From JBDTSW01 sp039930945 (GTDB lineage: Bacteria > Actinomycetota > Thermoleophilia > Solirubrobacterales > 70-9): a stretch of 47,112 nucleotides of DNA. This document shows positions 23,335 to 31,491 of this stretch, piece after piece. How positions within the stretch are numbered: position 1 is the first letter of the stretch; the number at the start of each line of letters is the position of its first letter. Position numbers and translations under genes: made by a program. The notes beneath the pieces are model-generated. The model was not told the DNA's origin. It worked only from the letters and a program-made list of their open reading frames with translations, and made no database searches. The stretch covers positions 1 to 47,112 of the forward strand of contig JBDTSW010000002.1 of NCBI GenBank assembly GCA_039930945.1. The letters are read 5' to 3'.

Positions 23335-24471
23335 TCACGCCAGCTCCACCACCTTCTCGGCGCCGCCGAGCATCGTCTTCTGGAGATGGAGGTTGGAGAG
23401 GTCCGCCTCGGCGAGGATCCTCAGGCCCTCCTCCGAGTTGGTCCCGTCGAGGCGGACGACCAGCGGCGCTGAGATCTCGATCCGCTGCGAGGCCTCGACG
23501 ATCCCCTTGGCGATCTCGTCGCAGCGGGTGATGCCGCCGAAGATGTTGAACAGGATCGCGGTCACCTTCTCGTCCGAGGTGATCACCTGAAGCGCGTCGA
23601 CGATCGCCTCGGACTTGGAGCCGCCGCCGGCGTCGAGGAAGTTGGCGGGCTTGCCGCCGGCCTGGGCGACCACGTCGAGCGTCGACATGCACAGCCCCGC
23701 GCCGTTGGCGAGGACGCCGATGTTGCCGTTGAGCTTGACGTAGGTGAGCCCCTTCTCCTTCGCCAGCCGCTCCTGCGGATCCTCGGCGGAGCGGTCGCGA
23801 AGCTCGGCCAGCTCGGGATGGCGGAAGAGGGAGTTGCCGTCGATCGTCACCTTCGAGTCGAGCGCCACCACCTCGCGATCCTTGGTCACGATCAGCGGGT
23901 TGACCTCGATCAGGGTCGCGTCCTCGGCGACGGCCACGTCGGCGAGCTTGACCAGCGTCGCCGCCACCTGGTCGGTGACGTCCTCGTCGATCCCGGCGTC
24001 GATCGCCAGTTCCTGGGCGAGCTCGGGGGTCAGTCCCGTGTCAGGCTCGATCTGGCGCTTGACCAGGGCGTCGGGGTCGGATGCGGCGACCTCCTCGACG
24101 TCCATCCCGCCCATCCGCGAGACGATCGCCAGCAGCTTCTTGGCCGAGCGGTCGAGGATGACCGAGGCGTAGTACTCAGCGTCGATCTCGGAGGCCTGCT
24201 CGACCCAGAGGTCGTGAACGGTGAAGCCGCGGATGTCCATGCCGAGGATCACCTCGGAGTGGGCCCGGGCCTCGACCTGGTCGCGGGCGAGCCTGATCCC
24301 ACCCGCCTTGCCGCGGCCGCCGATCGCGACCTGCGCCTTGACCACGCAGGGGTACCCGATCTCGTCAGCGGCGTCGGCGGCGGCGTCGACGGTCGCCGCG
24401 TGGCGCCCGTCGGGGACGGGGACGCCGTGCCTGGCGAACAGCTGCTTGCCCTGATACTCGAGAAGATCCAT
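23335..24471 (-). CDS. sucC: Succinyl-CoA synthetase (ADP-forming) beta subunit
   Basis: 378 residues with an N-terminal ATP-grasp domain. MDLLEYQGKQLFARHGVPVP, VKAQVAIGGRGKAGG, EVNPLIVT and the C-terminal FNIFGGITRCDEIAKG (CoA-ligase domain, gripping the substrate loop) are all canonical. Together with SucD it interconverts succinyl-CoA and succinate with ADP phosphorylation. TAGGCT lies 16 bases before the ATG (24493-24488), compatible with a short leader. It is divergent from the HAD gene with a 57-base gap. Confidence 0.95.
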   Translation of the reverse strand: MDLLEYQGKQLFARHGVPVPDGRHAATVDAAADAADEIGYPCVVKAQVAIGGRGKAGGIRLARDQVEARAHSEVILGMDIRGFTVHDLWVEQASEIDAEYYASVILDRSAKKLLAIVSRMGGMDVEEVAASDPDALVKRQIEPDTGLTPELAQELAIDAGIDEDVTDQVAATLVKLADVAVAEDATLIEVNPLIVTKDREVVALDSKVTIDGNSLFRHPELAELRDRSAEDPQERLAKEKGLTYVKLNGNIGVLANGAGLCMSTLDVVAQAGGKPANFLDAGGGSKSEAIVDALQVITSDEKVTAILFNIFGGITRCDEIAKGIVEASQRIEISAPLVVRLDGTNSEEGLRILAEADLSNLHLQKTMLGGAEKVVELA

Positions 24472-24528
24472 GGGTCCGGAGGGCGCGAGCCTATCCAACC
24501 CCGGAACCTTCATAATCCCGCGCCGCTG

Positions 24529-25212
24529 ATGCCACTGCCGAAACTCAAAGACATCCAGTTCGTGACCACCGACTGCTACGGGACGCTGATCGACTGGGAG
24601 AAGGGGATCATCGACACGTTCAAGCGAGAGGCCGCCAAGGACGGCTTCTCCTTCGACGAGCAGCAGTTCATCCACCGCTTCTTCGAGGTCCAGGCAGAGA
24701 TCATGAGCGGCTCCTACGAGCTCTACGCCGAGGTGCTGCGTCGGACCGCCGTCAAGGTCGCCGGCGAGATCGGCTGGGAGCTGGAGCCCTCGCGCGCCCA
24801 GTTCCTTCCGGACAGCGTCAGCGCCTGGGCGCCGTTTCGCGAGGCGAACGCCGCCATGGACCGGCTGAAGAAGCGCTACGACGTCGGCATCATCTCCAAT
24901 ATCGACGACAAGCTGTTGGGGGTCTCCCGCCGCCACCTGCGGACGGAGCTGGACCTCGTGGTCACCGCTCAGCAGGTGCGCAGCTACAAGCCCGAGCCCG
25001 CCCATTTCAAGGAGGGCGCCCGGCGGCTGGGGGGCAAGAAGGGCTGGGTCCACATCGGCTCGGGCTATGAGTCCGACGTCGCGCCGGTGCTGAAGATGAA
25101 CGTGCCTGTGATCTGGGTGAACCGCCACGGCGAGAAGCTCGAGGGCCGCAAGAAGGCAACAAGCGAGGTCAAGACCTTTCGCGACGCCGCGGCCAGGCTC
25201 GGCGCCAGGTAG
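24529..25212 (+). CDS. HAD-superfamily hydrolase, 2-haloacid-dehalogenase-like
   Basis: 227-residue HAD hydrolase with the type II haloacid dehalogenase layout: DCYGTLIDWEKG (nucleophile Asp, with Tyr in place of the usual second Asp), IISNIDDKLL (Ser/Asn motif), YKPEPAHF (motif III Lys) and HIGSGYESDVAPV (motif IV). The substitution of DxDGT by DxYGT is typical of L-2-haloacid dehalogenases and related proteins. Actual halogenated substrates are not implied. The start is the ATG at 24529, 8 bases before a sulfotransferase gene at the 3' end of this gene. Confidence 0.85.
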   Translation: MPLPKLKDIQFVTTDCYGTLIDWEKGIIDTFKREAAKDGFSFDEQQFIHRFFEVQAEIMSGSYELYAEVLRRTAVKVAGEIGWELEPSRAQFLPDSVSAWAPFREANAAMDRLKKRYDVGIISNIDDKLLGVSRRHLRTELDLVVTAQQVRSYKPEPAHFKEGARRLGGKKGWVHIGSGYESDVAPVLKMNVPVIWVNRHGEKLEGRKKATSEVKTFRDAAARLGAR

Positions 25213-25220
25213 GCGCCCGT

Positions 25221-26213
25221 ATGGCGCCGGGCGCGCCAGGAGCCGAACCAGCGGCCGGCCGGAACGCGCCGGCCGACCCCGCCGACGAGGCGATGATCGC
25301 CCGGGCGCACGAGCGCTTCGCCGCCGAGCGCGCCCGCGCCGGGCGCCGGGCGGAGGGCGGCGGCGAGCCGGGCGTCCTTCCGAACCTGATCGTGATCGGC
25401 GGGCTCAAGTGCGGGACGACCAGCCTGCATCACTACCTCAACCTCCACCCCGAGGTGACGATGTCGCGCCCGAAGGAGCTCAACTTCTTCGTCACCGAGC
25501 TCAACTGGCAGCTCGGCCCCGAGTGGTACGGCTCCCACTTCGACCCCGCCGCGGCGGTCCGCGGCGAGACCTCGCCCCACTACACCGACCGCCCTCGCCT
25601 CGAAGGGGTCGCAGAGCGGATGCACACGCTGCTGCCGCATGCCCGTCTCGTCTACATGGTGCGCGACCCGATCGACCGCATGCTCTCCCACTACCTGCAC
25701 AACCTCGGCGGCGGCTATGAGGCCCGGCCGCTGGCCGACGCGCTCGGCGAGGGGCGCTCGGCCTACGTCGACCGCAGCCGTTACGCCTTCCAGCTCGATC
25801 CCTACCTCGAGGCCTTCGGCCCCGAGCGGATCGAGATCGTCTCCCGCGAGGAGCTGAAGAACGAGCGCGTCGAAACGATGCGCCGGCTGTTCGCGTTCCT
25901 CGGCGTCGATCCCGAGTTCACCTCGGAGGAGTTCGCGCGCGAGTGGGAGACGGGCGGGGCCAAGTCCGGCGGGCGATTCCGCCTGATGGACCGCGCCGTG
26001 CGCCTCCCCGGCCTGCGCGCGCTCGACCGCAACTTCGACCGCCTGCCCGAGCGCCTGCGATGGCGCCTCGAGAGGATCGTCCACGACCCGGGCTCCGGCC
26101 CGGCGCCCAAGCCCGAGCTTGAAGACGGGATGCGCGCCCGCTTGAGCGAGCTGTTCCACGACGACGTCTGCCGGCTCGAGCAGATCGCCGGCCGCCGCTT
26201 CGGCTGGCTCTAG
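25221..26213 (+). CDS. PAPS-dependent sulfotransferase
   Basis: 330-residue soluble sulfotransferase. The 5'-phosphosulfate loop is IGGLKCGTTSLHHYL (about residues 58-72). The 3'-phosphate site is VYMVRDPIDRMLSHYLHN (Arg and Ser). PKELNFF and RYAFQLDPYLEAFG are also typical of carbohydrate or glycolipid sulfotransferases in actinobacteria. The acceptor is unknown. A disordered Ala/Pro/Arg N-terminus (residues 1-48) precedes the domain, so a later start is possible. The stop overlaps the stop of the opposing gene in the palindrome CTAG (26210-26213). Confidence 0.88.
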   Translation: MAPGAPGAEPAAGRNAPADPADEAMIARAHERFAAERARAGRRAEGGGEPGVLPNLIVIGGLKCGTTSLHHYLNLHPEVTMSRPKELNFFVTELNWQLGPEWYGSHFDPAAAVRGETSPHYTDRPRLEGVAERMHTLLPHARLVYMVRDPIDRMLSHYLHNLGGGYEARPLADALGEGRSAYVDRSRYAFQLDPYLEAFGPERIEIVSREELKNERVETMRRLFAFLGVDPEFTSEEFAREWETGGAKSGGRFRLMDRAVRLPGLRALDRNFDRLPERLRWRLERIVHDPGSGPAPKPELEDGMRARLSELFHDDVCRLEQIAGRRFGWL

Positions 26214-28072
26214 CTCGGGAGGCGGGCGGCGGCGGCGCCCGGGGCGCCGAGGTCGATCGCGCCGGCCGGAAGCGCCAGCAGTTCGGCGATCTTCTCCGGG
26301 GCGATCGGCCGCTCGAAGTAGAACCCCTGCGCCAACCCGCAGTGCAGGCGGCGCAGTTCGATCGCCTCGGCCTCGCGCTCGACGCCCTCGGCGACCGGCT
26401 CGATCCCGAGCCTCGAGCACATCACCAGGATCGCCTCGACGATCGCCGACTGGTGCGTGACGCGGTCGAGGCCGTCGATGAAGCTGCGGTCGATCTTGAG
26501 GATGTCCAGGGGCAGGCGGCGAAGGTAGCTGAGCGAGGAGTAGCCGGTGCCGAAGTCGTCGATCGAGACGAGCACGCCCCACTCGCGAAGCTTGCCCAGC
26601 TTCGCGATCGCGGTCTCGTTCTCAAGCACGACGCTCTCGGTCAGCTCGAGCACCAGCCTCTCGGGGTCGAGGCCCGACTCGAGCAGCGCCAGCTCAACAT
26701 CCTCGACCAGGCCCGGATGCTCGAGCTGGGTGGTCGAGAGGTTGACGACCATCCGCGGCGCGGCGCTGCGTGGGAAGCGCCGGTGCCACTCGCTCGCCTG
26801 GGCGCAGGCGGTGCGCAGCACCCAGGTGCCGATCGCTCCCATGAAGCCGCGATCCTCCGCCAGCCCGATGAATCGGCCCGGGGGCAGCACCCCGTGCTTG
26901 GGATGCCGCCAGCGGACGAGGGCCTCGGTGCCGCGGATCGCCTCCTGGCCGAGCGAGACGATCGGCTGGTACTCGAGGAAGAGCTGGTTTCGGTCGACGG
27001 CGTCGCCAAGGTCGTTCTCCAGATCCATCCGCTCCAGCAGCGCCGCCTGCATGCTCGGCTCGAAGAACTCGAAGCTGCCCCCGCCGTTGGCCTTGGCCGC
27101 GTACATCGCCACGTCGGCTGCCCGCAGCAGCTCCTCGGCGGTCGTGCCGGCCTTCGGGCTGAGGGCGATTCCCATGCTCGCCCGGACGGGCACCTGCTGT
27201 TCTCCCACCCGCAGCGCGGTCTCGAGCGCAGCGAGGACCCGCCTCGCCACCGAGGCCGCGCCGGCCGCGTCCTCGGCGTCCTCGATCAGGACCGCGAACT
27301 CGTCGCCCCCGAGCCTGGCGACGGTGTCGGTGTCGCGCATGCTGTTGAGCAGCCTCGCGCCGACGGCCGCCAGCAGCTCGTCGCCGCGGCCGTGGCCAAG
27401 GCTGTCGCTGATGTTCTTGAACTCGTCCAGGTCGAGAAAGAGGACCGCGATCGAGTCGCCCCGCCGAGTCGCGCGACGCAGCGCGTGAGCGAGCCGGTCG
27501 GCGAACAGGGCCCGGTTGGGGAGGTTGGTCAGCGGGTCGTGGAAGGCGCGGAAGGTGAGCGCCTCCTCGAGCTGCTTGCGCTCGGTGATGTCGCGGGTGT
27601 TGACCACCAGCCCCTGTACGGAGGGATCGTGCAGCAGGTTCGTCGCGATCGCCTCGACGTGGCGCCAGCCACCGGTGCGGCAGCGGACTCGCCCCTCGAC
27701 CGAAAGCGTCGTCCCGGGCTTGCGCATCAGCTCCGCGCCCGCAGCGCTCGCCCGGGCGATGTCGCCGTCGTGGATCAAGTCGGTGCGGATGCGGCCCTCG
27801 ATCTCGTCCGGCTCATAGCCGAAGACGGCGGAGGTCGAGGGGCTCTGATAGCCGACCTCTCCCCGGGCGTCGATCACGGTGATCACGTCCGAGGCGTGCT
27901 GGACGAGCGAGCGGAAGCGCGCCTCGCTGCGGCGCAGGTCGCCGGTTCCGGCGATCAGCCTGCGGATCCGCAGCCGCCCCCCCGTTCCCCAGGCTGCGGA
28001 TACGCACACGACGGCGACGGCGACGAGCACCGACACCCCTACCAGCCCGTCGAAGAACGGGTTCGCGCTCAC
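26210..28072 (-). CDS. Membrane PAS-GGDEF-EAL cyclic-di-GMP signalling protein
   Basis: 620 residues. A TM segment (about 10-28) is followed by a PAS domain (about 50-165, FRSLVQHASDVITVIDARG). The GGDEF domain (172-335) has an intact RLGGDEFA (255-259) and an I-site RxxD (RDTD, 246-249) five residues before it. The EAL domain (about 350-600) has TEALVRWRHP, NLSTTQLEH, ELTESV, IDDFGTGYSSLSYLRRLPLDILKID, AEGVE and QGFYFERP. Both catalytic halves look competent, so it may both make and break cyclic-di-GMP, with product inhibition at the I-site. The GTG at 28072 is the best start. It is an isolated gene whose ligand is unknown. Confidence 0.9.
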   Translation of the reverse strand: MSANPFFDGLVGVSVLVAVAVVCVSAAWGTGGRLRIRRLIAGTGDLRRSEARFRSLVQHASDVITVIDARGEVGYQSPSTSAVFGYEPDEIEGRIRTDLIHDGDIARASAAGAELMRKPGTTLSVEGRVRCRTGGWRHVEAIATNLLHDPSVQGLVVNTRDITERKQLEEALTFRAFHDPLTNLPNRALFADRLAHALRRATRRGDSIAVLFLDLDEFKNISDSLGHGRGDELLAAVGARLLNSMRDTDTVARLGGDEFAVLIEDAEDAAGAASVARRVLAALETALRVGEQQVPVRASMGIALSPKAGTTAEELLRAADVAMYAAKANGGGSFEFFEPSMQAALLERMDLENDLGDAVDRNQLFLEYQPIVSLGQEAIRGTEALVRWRHPKHGVLPPGRFIGLAEDRGFMGAIGTWVLRTACAQASEWHRRFPRSAAPRMVVNLSTTQLEHPGLVEDVELALLESGLDPERLVLELTESVVLENETAIAKLGKLREWGVLVSIDDFGTGYSSLSYLRRLPLDILKIDRSFIDGLDRVTHQSAIVEAILVMCSRLGIEPVAEGVEREAEAIELRRLHCGLAQGFYFERPIAPEKIAELLALPAGAIDLGAPGAAAARLPS

Positions 28073-28148
28073 GGGCGTTCTATCGGCCGCACCCGACGCC
28101 TCCTTTACCCGCGGGCCGTGCCTGGGGACGGGTGGCCGGACGCGCGCC

Positions 28149-28154
28149 TAAGCT
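28149..28154 (+). promoter_or_regulatory. -10 hexamer TAAGCT for the RibD-like gene
   Basis: TAAGCT, 8 bases before the ATG at 28163. Confidence 0.45.
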
Positions 28155-28162
28155 TCAGCGCG

Positions 28163-28897
28163 ATGCGCCGCCTGCTGCCCGAGCCCGCCCAGACCAGCGT
28201 CGCCGAGCAGGTGGACGCGCTCGACTTCGTCTCGCTCGCCCACGTCGACCGGCCCTACACGGTCACCAACTTCGCCCTCACGCTCGACGGCCGGGCGACG
28301 ATCTCGGGGCGCTCCGGAGCGATCGGCAGCGACTCCGACACCGAGATGCTGGTCAGACTGCGCACCACCGTCGACGCGATCATGATCGGCGCAGGGACGA
28401 TGCGCGCCGAGCGCTACGGCCGGCCCGTGGCGGATCAGCACAAGCGTGCGCGGCGCGAGCGCCGCGGGCTCCCTGGAGACCCGCTGATGTGCATCGTCTC
28501 CAACAGCCTCGACCTACCCTGGGACGCGGACCTGTTCACCGGCGGCCAGGGGCGGGTGGTGTGCTTCACCGCGAGCGAGCGGAGCCCCCCACCCACCGAG
28601 ACGCCGGTGCGGGTCGTCCGCCACCGGGGCAGGGTCGACCTGCCGGAGGCGTTTCGCTACCTGCGCCGTGAGCGCGGCGTCCGCGCCCTGCTGTCGGAGG
28701 GAGGGCCGCGTCTGCACGCCGAGATGATCGCGGCGGGGCTCGTCGACGAGCTCTTCGTCACGCTGGCCCCGAAGCTGATCGGCGGCGACGGCCCGCATCT
28801 GGTCGAGGGGCTTGCCGAGCACGAGCGCCCACTGGATCTGGCCTGGCTACTGGACGACGAGGGCGAGCTGTTCGCCCGCTACCGCGTCAAGCGGTAG
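28163..28897 (+). CDS. RibD C-terminal-like pyrimidine reductase family protein
   Basis: 244-residue single-domain reductase related to the C-terminal half of RibD and to DHFR-fold enzymes. Motifs are YTVTNFALTLDGRATISG, DAIMIGAGTMRAERYGRP, LLSEGGPRLHAEMIAAGLVDELFVTLAPKLIGG. RibD normally couples a deaminase; none is present here. It may be a riboflavin reductase or another NADPH-dependent reductase. No other riboflavin gene is near, so the substrate is uncertain. Confidence 0.8.
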   Translation: MRRLLPEPAQTSVAEQVDALDFVSLAHVDRPYTVTNFALTLDGRATISGRSGAIGSDSDTEMLVRLRTTVDAIMIGAGTMRAERYGRPVADQHKRARRERRGLPGDPLMCIVSNSLDLPWDADLFTGGQGRVVCFTASERSPPPTETPVRVVRHRGRVDLPEAFRYLRRERGVRALLSEGGPRLHAEMIAAGLVDELFVTLAPKLIGGDGPHLVEGLAEHERPLDLAWLLDDEGELFARYRVKR

Positions 28898-29618
28898 CTG
28901 ATGCGACCGTCGGTCCCATTCGCTCGGGCGCCGGCGGGATCTCGCCGCGCTCCTCGACCCGGGCCTCGCCCCGGCGCAGCATCCGCAAGAAGATGATCGT
29001 GCCCCCGAGGATCGCCGCGAGGCCGAGCGAGAGCTGGACGCTGACGATCCCCTCCCGGGTCCAGTAGACGTCGCGCAGGTCCAACAGCAGTGCCGCCTCG
29101 TCGAAGGTGACGCCGATCCCGGCCCCGAAGGGCACGGCGAGGACCTGCTCGAGCCTGGGGTTCTGGGTGACCAGGCCGGCGCCGCCGGCGACGAAGGCGA
29201 TCAGGATCCCGGGGACGAAGTGGTGGATGTGGCGGCCGCCGACGCGGACGTTGCCCATCGGCCACCAGCCACCGCGGATGCCGGTCGTCGAGATCCGCAT
29301 CAGCGCGAACCCACCGACGAATCCGCTGAGGATGTTGAACAGCATGGTCTCGCCACGAGAGGTCGCCTCGTATCCCTCGATCGCGACCGCGACCGTGTCC
29401 TGGGTGGCCTCGCCGGTGAAGAGCAGAGCGTGCTCGGCCGTGTCGAAGACGCTTTTGGCCTGGGGTCTTTCTCCCGCGCGGCGCCGGCCCAGCCGCAGCA
29501 GCTCGCCGATCAGCACCGCCCCGGCCGTCGCCGTGGCCACTCCGGCGAGGCCCAGGGTGAGGCGATCGGCGCGGCCTCGATCGCCGCGCCCCGGCAGGCG
29601 CTGGCGGAGCGCTCCCAC
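28887..29618 (-). CDS. Multi-pass membrane protein with an HIHH motif
   Basis: 243-residue membrane protein with about five hydrophobic segments (LTLGLAGVATATAGAVLIGE, GFVGGFALM, FVPGILIAFVAGGAGLV, VLAVPFGAGIGVTF, LAAILGGTIIFLRML). It also carries a soluble-looking stretch with MGNVRVGGRHIHHFVPG and FDEAALLLDLRDVYW. His and Asp residues in these segments could bind metal, but no function can be named. The GTG at 29618 lies one base after the stop of the nucleotide-sugar dehydrogenase, so they are co-transcribed. Its 3' end overlaps the RibD-like gene by 11 bases. Confidence 0.65.
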   Translation of the reverse strand: MGALRQRLPGRGDRGRADRLTLGLAGVATATAGAVLIGELLRLGRRRAGERPQAKSVFDTAEHALLFTGEATQDTVAVAIEGYEATSRGETMLFNILSGFVGGFALMRISTTGIRGGWWPMGNVRVGGRHIHHFVPGILIAFVAGGAGLVTQNPRLEQVLAVPFGAGIGVTFDEAALLLDLRDVYWTREGIVSVQLSLGLAAILGGTIIFLRMLRRGEARVEERGEIPPAPERMGPTVASATA

Positions 29619-29619
29619 C

Positions 29620-30867
29620 TCAGAGCCGGACCAGGTTGGCAGCGGAGATGTCGCTGGTGACGCCGCGGAAGTCGACCACCAGCGGGGCGTCGGCGACGAC
29701 GCGACGGTAGTCGATCTCGGCGTGGGCGGTGACGATGCAGGCGACATCGCAGGCCGCCACGGCGGAATCGAGGGGGACCGAGCTCAATCCCAGCTCCGCG
29801 ACCTCGGCGACATGGGGGTCGTGGTAGGAGACCTCGGCGCCGAGCTCGCGCAGCAGGCGTGCGACCTTGATCGCGGGCGACTCGCGCACGTCCCCGACCC
29901 CGGCCTTGTAGGCGACGCCCAACAGCAGCACCCGCGAGCCCTTGACCGGCTTGGCGACGTCGTTGAGCGCCCGCTGGACCTTCTCGACGCAGAAGTGCGG
30001 CTGGTTTTGGTTGATCTTGCCGGCGAGCTCGATGAACTCGGTGGGGAAGTCGTACTCGCGGGCCTTGAAGGAGAGGTAGAAGGGGTCCACGGGCAGGCAG
30101 TGGCCGCCCATCCCCGGCCCGGGGTCGAAGCGCATGAACCCGAACGGCTTCGTCGACGCCGCTGCGATCACCTCCCAGACGTCGATCTCCATCCGGTCGC
30201 AGAGCACGGCCAGCTCGTTGACCAGGGCGATGTTCACCGAGCGGAAGATGTTCTCGAGCAGCTTCGCCAGTTCGGCCGCCTCCGGGGTCGAGACCGCGAC
30301 GACCTCGTCGCAGACCGCCTCATAGAGCTCGACCGCGCGGTCACGGCAGGCGTCGGTGAGCCCGCCGACGATCTTCGGAGTCGTCCTGATCGTGTGATCG
30401 GTGCGACCCGGATCGATGCGCTCCGGCGAGAAGGCGAGGTTGAAGTCCCGCCCGGCTGCCAGCCCGGACTCCTCCAGGATCGGGCGCAGGCGCTCGCGAG
30501 TGGTCCCCGGGTAGGTGGTGGACTCGAGCACCACCAGCTGCCCCTCTCGCAGCACCGCCGCGAGGCCGGTCGCGGCATCGACGATGAAGCTGAGGTCCGG
30601 CTCGCGCTGATTGGCCAGCGGGGTCGGCACGCAGATCAGCAGCGCGTCGCAGCCGCCGAGGTGCTCGTAGGAGGTGGTGGCGGTGAAGCGTGGGGCGGCC
30701 TCGCGCAGCCGCTCGGAGGAGATGTCCTCGACCTCGGACTCCGAGCGGCGCAGGCGCTCGACCTTGCGGGAGTCGGCGTCGACGCCGATCACGTCCGCTC
30801 CTGACTCGGCGAACGCGACCGCCAGCGGCAGGCCCACGTAGCCGAGGCCGATGATGCCGACCTTCAT
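29620..30867 (-). CDS. Nucleotide-sugar dehydrogenase (UDP-GlcNAc/ManNAc type)
   Basis: 415-residue enzyme that oxidises C6 of a UDP-sugar to the uronic acid using two NAD molecules. It has GIIGLGYVGLPLA, the Thr/Pro site CVPTPLANQREPDLS, ESTTYPGTT, FSPERIDPG, KLLENIFRSVNIALVNEL, the catalytic cysteine in GGHCLPVDPF (C257) and a C-terminal UDP-binding domain (LLLGVAYKAGVGDVRESPA). The PERIDPG pattern resembles the UDP-N-acetylmannosamine/glucosamine dehydrogenases (WecC, WbpA) more than UDP-glucose dehydrogenase. The upstream gene encodes an epimerase-like protein. It has its own TACACT 9 bases before the ATG, inside the upstream coding region. Confidence 0.9.
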   Translation of the reverse strand: MKVGIIGLGYVGLPLAVAFAESGADVIGVDADSRKVERLRRSESEVEDISSERLREAAPRFTATTSYEHLGGCDALLICVPTPLANQREPDLSFIVDAATGLAAVLREGQLVVLESTTYPGTTRERLRPILEESGLAAGRDFNLAFSPERIDPGRTDHTIRTTPKIVGGLTDACRDRAVELYEAVCDEVVAVSTPEAAELAKLLENIFRSVNIALVNELAVLCDRMEIDVWEVIAAASTKPFGFMRFDPGPGMGGHCLPVDPFYLSFKAREYDFPTEFIELAGKINQNQPHFCVEKVQRALNDVAKPVKGSRVLLLGVAYKAGVGDVRESPAIKVARLLRELGAEVSYHDPHVAEVAELGLSSVPLDSAVAACDVACIVTAHAEIDYRRVVADAPLVVDFRGVTSDISAANLVRL

Positions 30868-31262
30868 CGCGACCGAAGTGTAGAAGCGGCCATCTCGGCA
30901 ATCTCGCGGGCGCTGTCGTGCGGGCTCTGGGTTGCGTCCACCGTCAGGTCGGCGACGCGACGGGTGAGGTGGACCTCGACCTCTGCGTCCGGTGGCGAGA
31001 TCCAAGCCGTCGGCACCCCCAGCTTGACCGCCGCCAGCGCCACCCCCAGCGCGCGGTCGCCGCCGCCGGTGACCAGCACGGCGGAGGGCGGAGCGCCGCG
31101 CAGTGCCGATTCGGCCTCCCGAAGCGCCGCCGCCAGCGCACCGACCGCGCCCACGGCGGGCGGCGCCCCGCCGGCCGGCGCGACCTCGAGGCGGAAGCCC
31201 TCCTCGGCGAGCGCCGAGCGCAGCAGCGTTGGGATCTCGGTGCCGAAAAGGATCAAGCGCAT
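30864..31262 (-). CDS. Short UDP-GlcNAc 2-epimerase-like protein, possibly reduced
   Basis: 132-residue protein. The segment VLVTGGGDRALGVALAAVKLGVPTAWI resembles the HGDTNSTLAGALAAKKLGIPVAHVEAG region of WecB-type UDP-N-acetylglucosamine 2-epimerases, which are about 370 residues. Only this piece is recognisable, so it may be a truncated or derived protein and may not be catalytic. The stop overlaps the start of the dehydrogenase gene (ATGA), and TAGGCT lies 7 bases before the ATG. The pairing resembles the wecB-wecC order of ManNAcA synthesis. Confidence 0.5.
   Translation of the reverse strand: MRLILFGTEIPTLLRSALAEEGFRLEVAPAGGAPPAVGAVGALAAALREAESALRGAPPSAVLVTGGGDRALGVALAAVKLGVPTAWISPPDAEVEVHLTRRVADLTVDATQSPHDSAREIAEMAASTLRSR
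30877..30882 (-). promoter_or_regulatory. -10 hexamer TACACT for the nucleotide-sugar dehydrogenase
   Basis: TACACT on minus, 9 bases before the ATG at 30867, lying within the end of the epimerase-like coding sequence; a possible internal promoter. Confidence 0.45.
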
Positions 31263-31269
31263 CCCCCCA

Positions 31270-31275
31270 AGCCTA
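31270..31275 (-). promoter_or_regulatory. -10 hexamer TAGGCT for the epimerase-like gene
   Basis: TAGGCT on minus, 7 bases before the ATG at 31262. Confidence 0.45.
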
Positions 31276-31310
31276 AGCCCACGCCTGGCGCCTACGACGG
31301 ATCGTCCATA

Positions 31311-31316
31311 TAGGAT
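31311..31316 (+). promoter_or_regulatory. -10 hexamer TAGGAT for the 34-residue ORF
   Basis: TAGGAT, 9 bases before the ATG at 31326; TATAGG overlaps it at 31309. Confidence 0.4.
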
Positions 31317-31325
31317 CCAGTCTCG

Positions 31326-31430
31326 ATGAAGCTCCTTCTCTCGTCCTGGGGCCCGGCAGTAACCGCGGCCAAGCACCTGCGCTGGTACCTCAGCTACCAG
31401 ATCTCCGGCGAGACTCGCTCCCAGCGCTAG
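31326..31430 (+). CDS. 34-residue small protein with leaderless-type promoter
   Basis: A short ORF that encodes a hydrophobic N-terminus (MKLLLSSWGPAV) followed by an aromatic and basic segment (HLRWYLSYQISGETRSQR). It is not recognised. The TAGGAT hexamer 9 bases before the ATG and codon use like its neighbours favour a real gene. It lies in a divergent gap between the epimerase-like gene and an SDR. Confidence 0.45.
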   Translation: MKLLLSSWGPAVTAAKHLRWYLSYQISGETRSQR

Positions 31431-31491
31431 CGCCGACGCGCCGGCGGCGCCGGTCAGTCAGAATCCCCCCGTCCACGAAGAGGGAGTGTCA

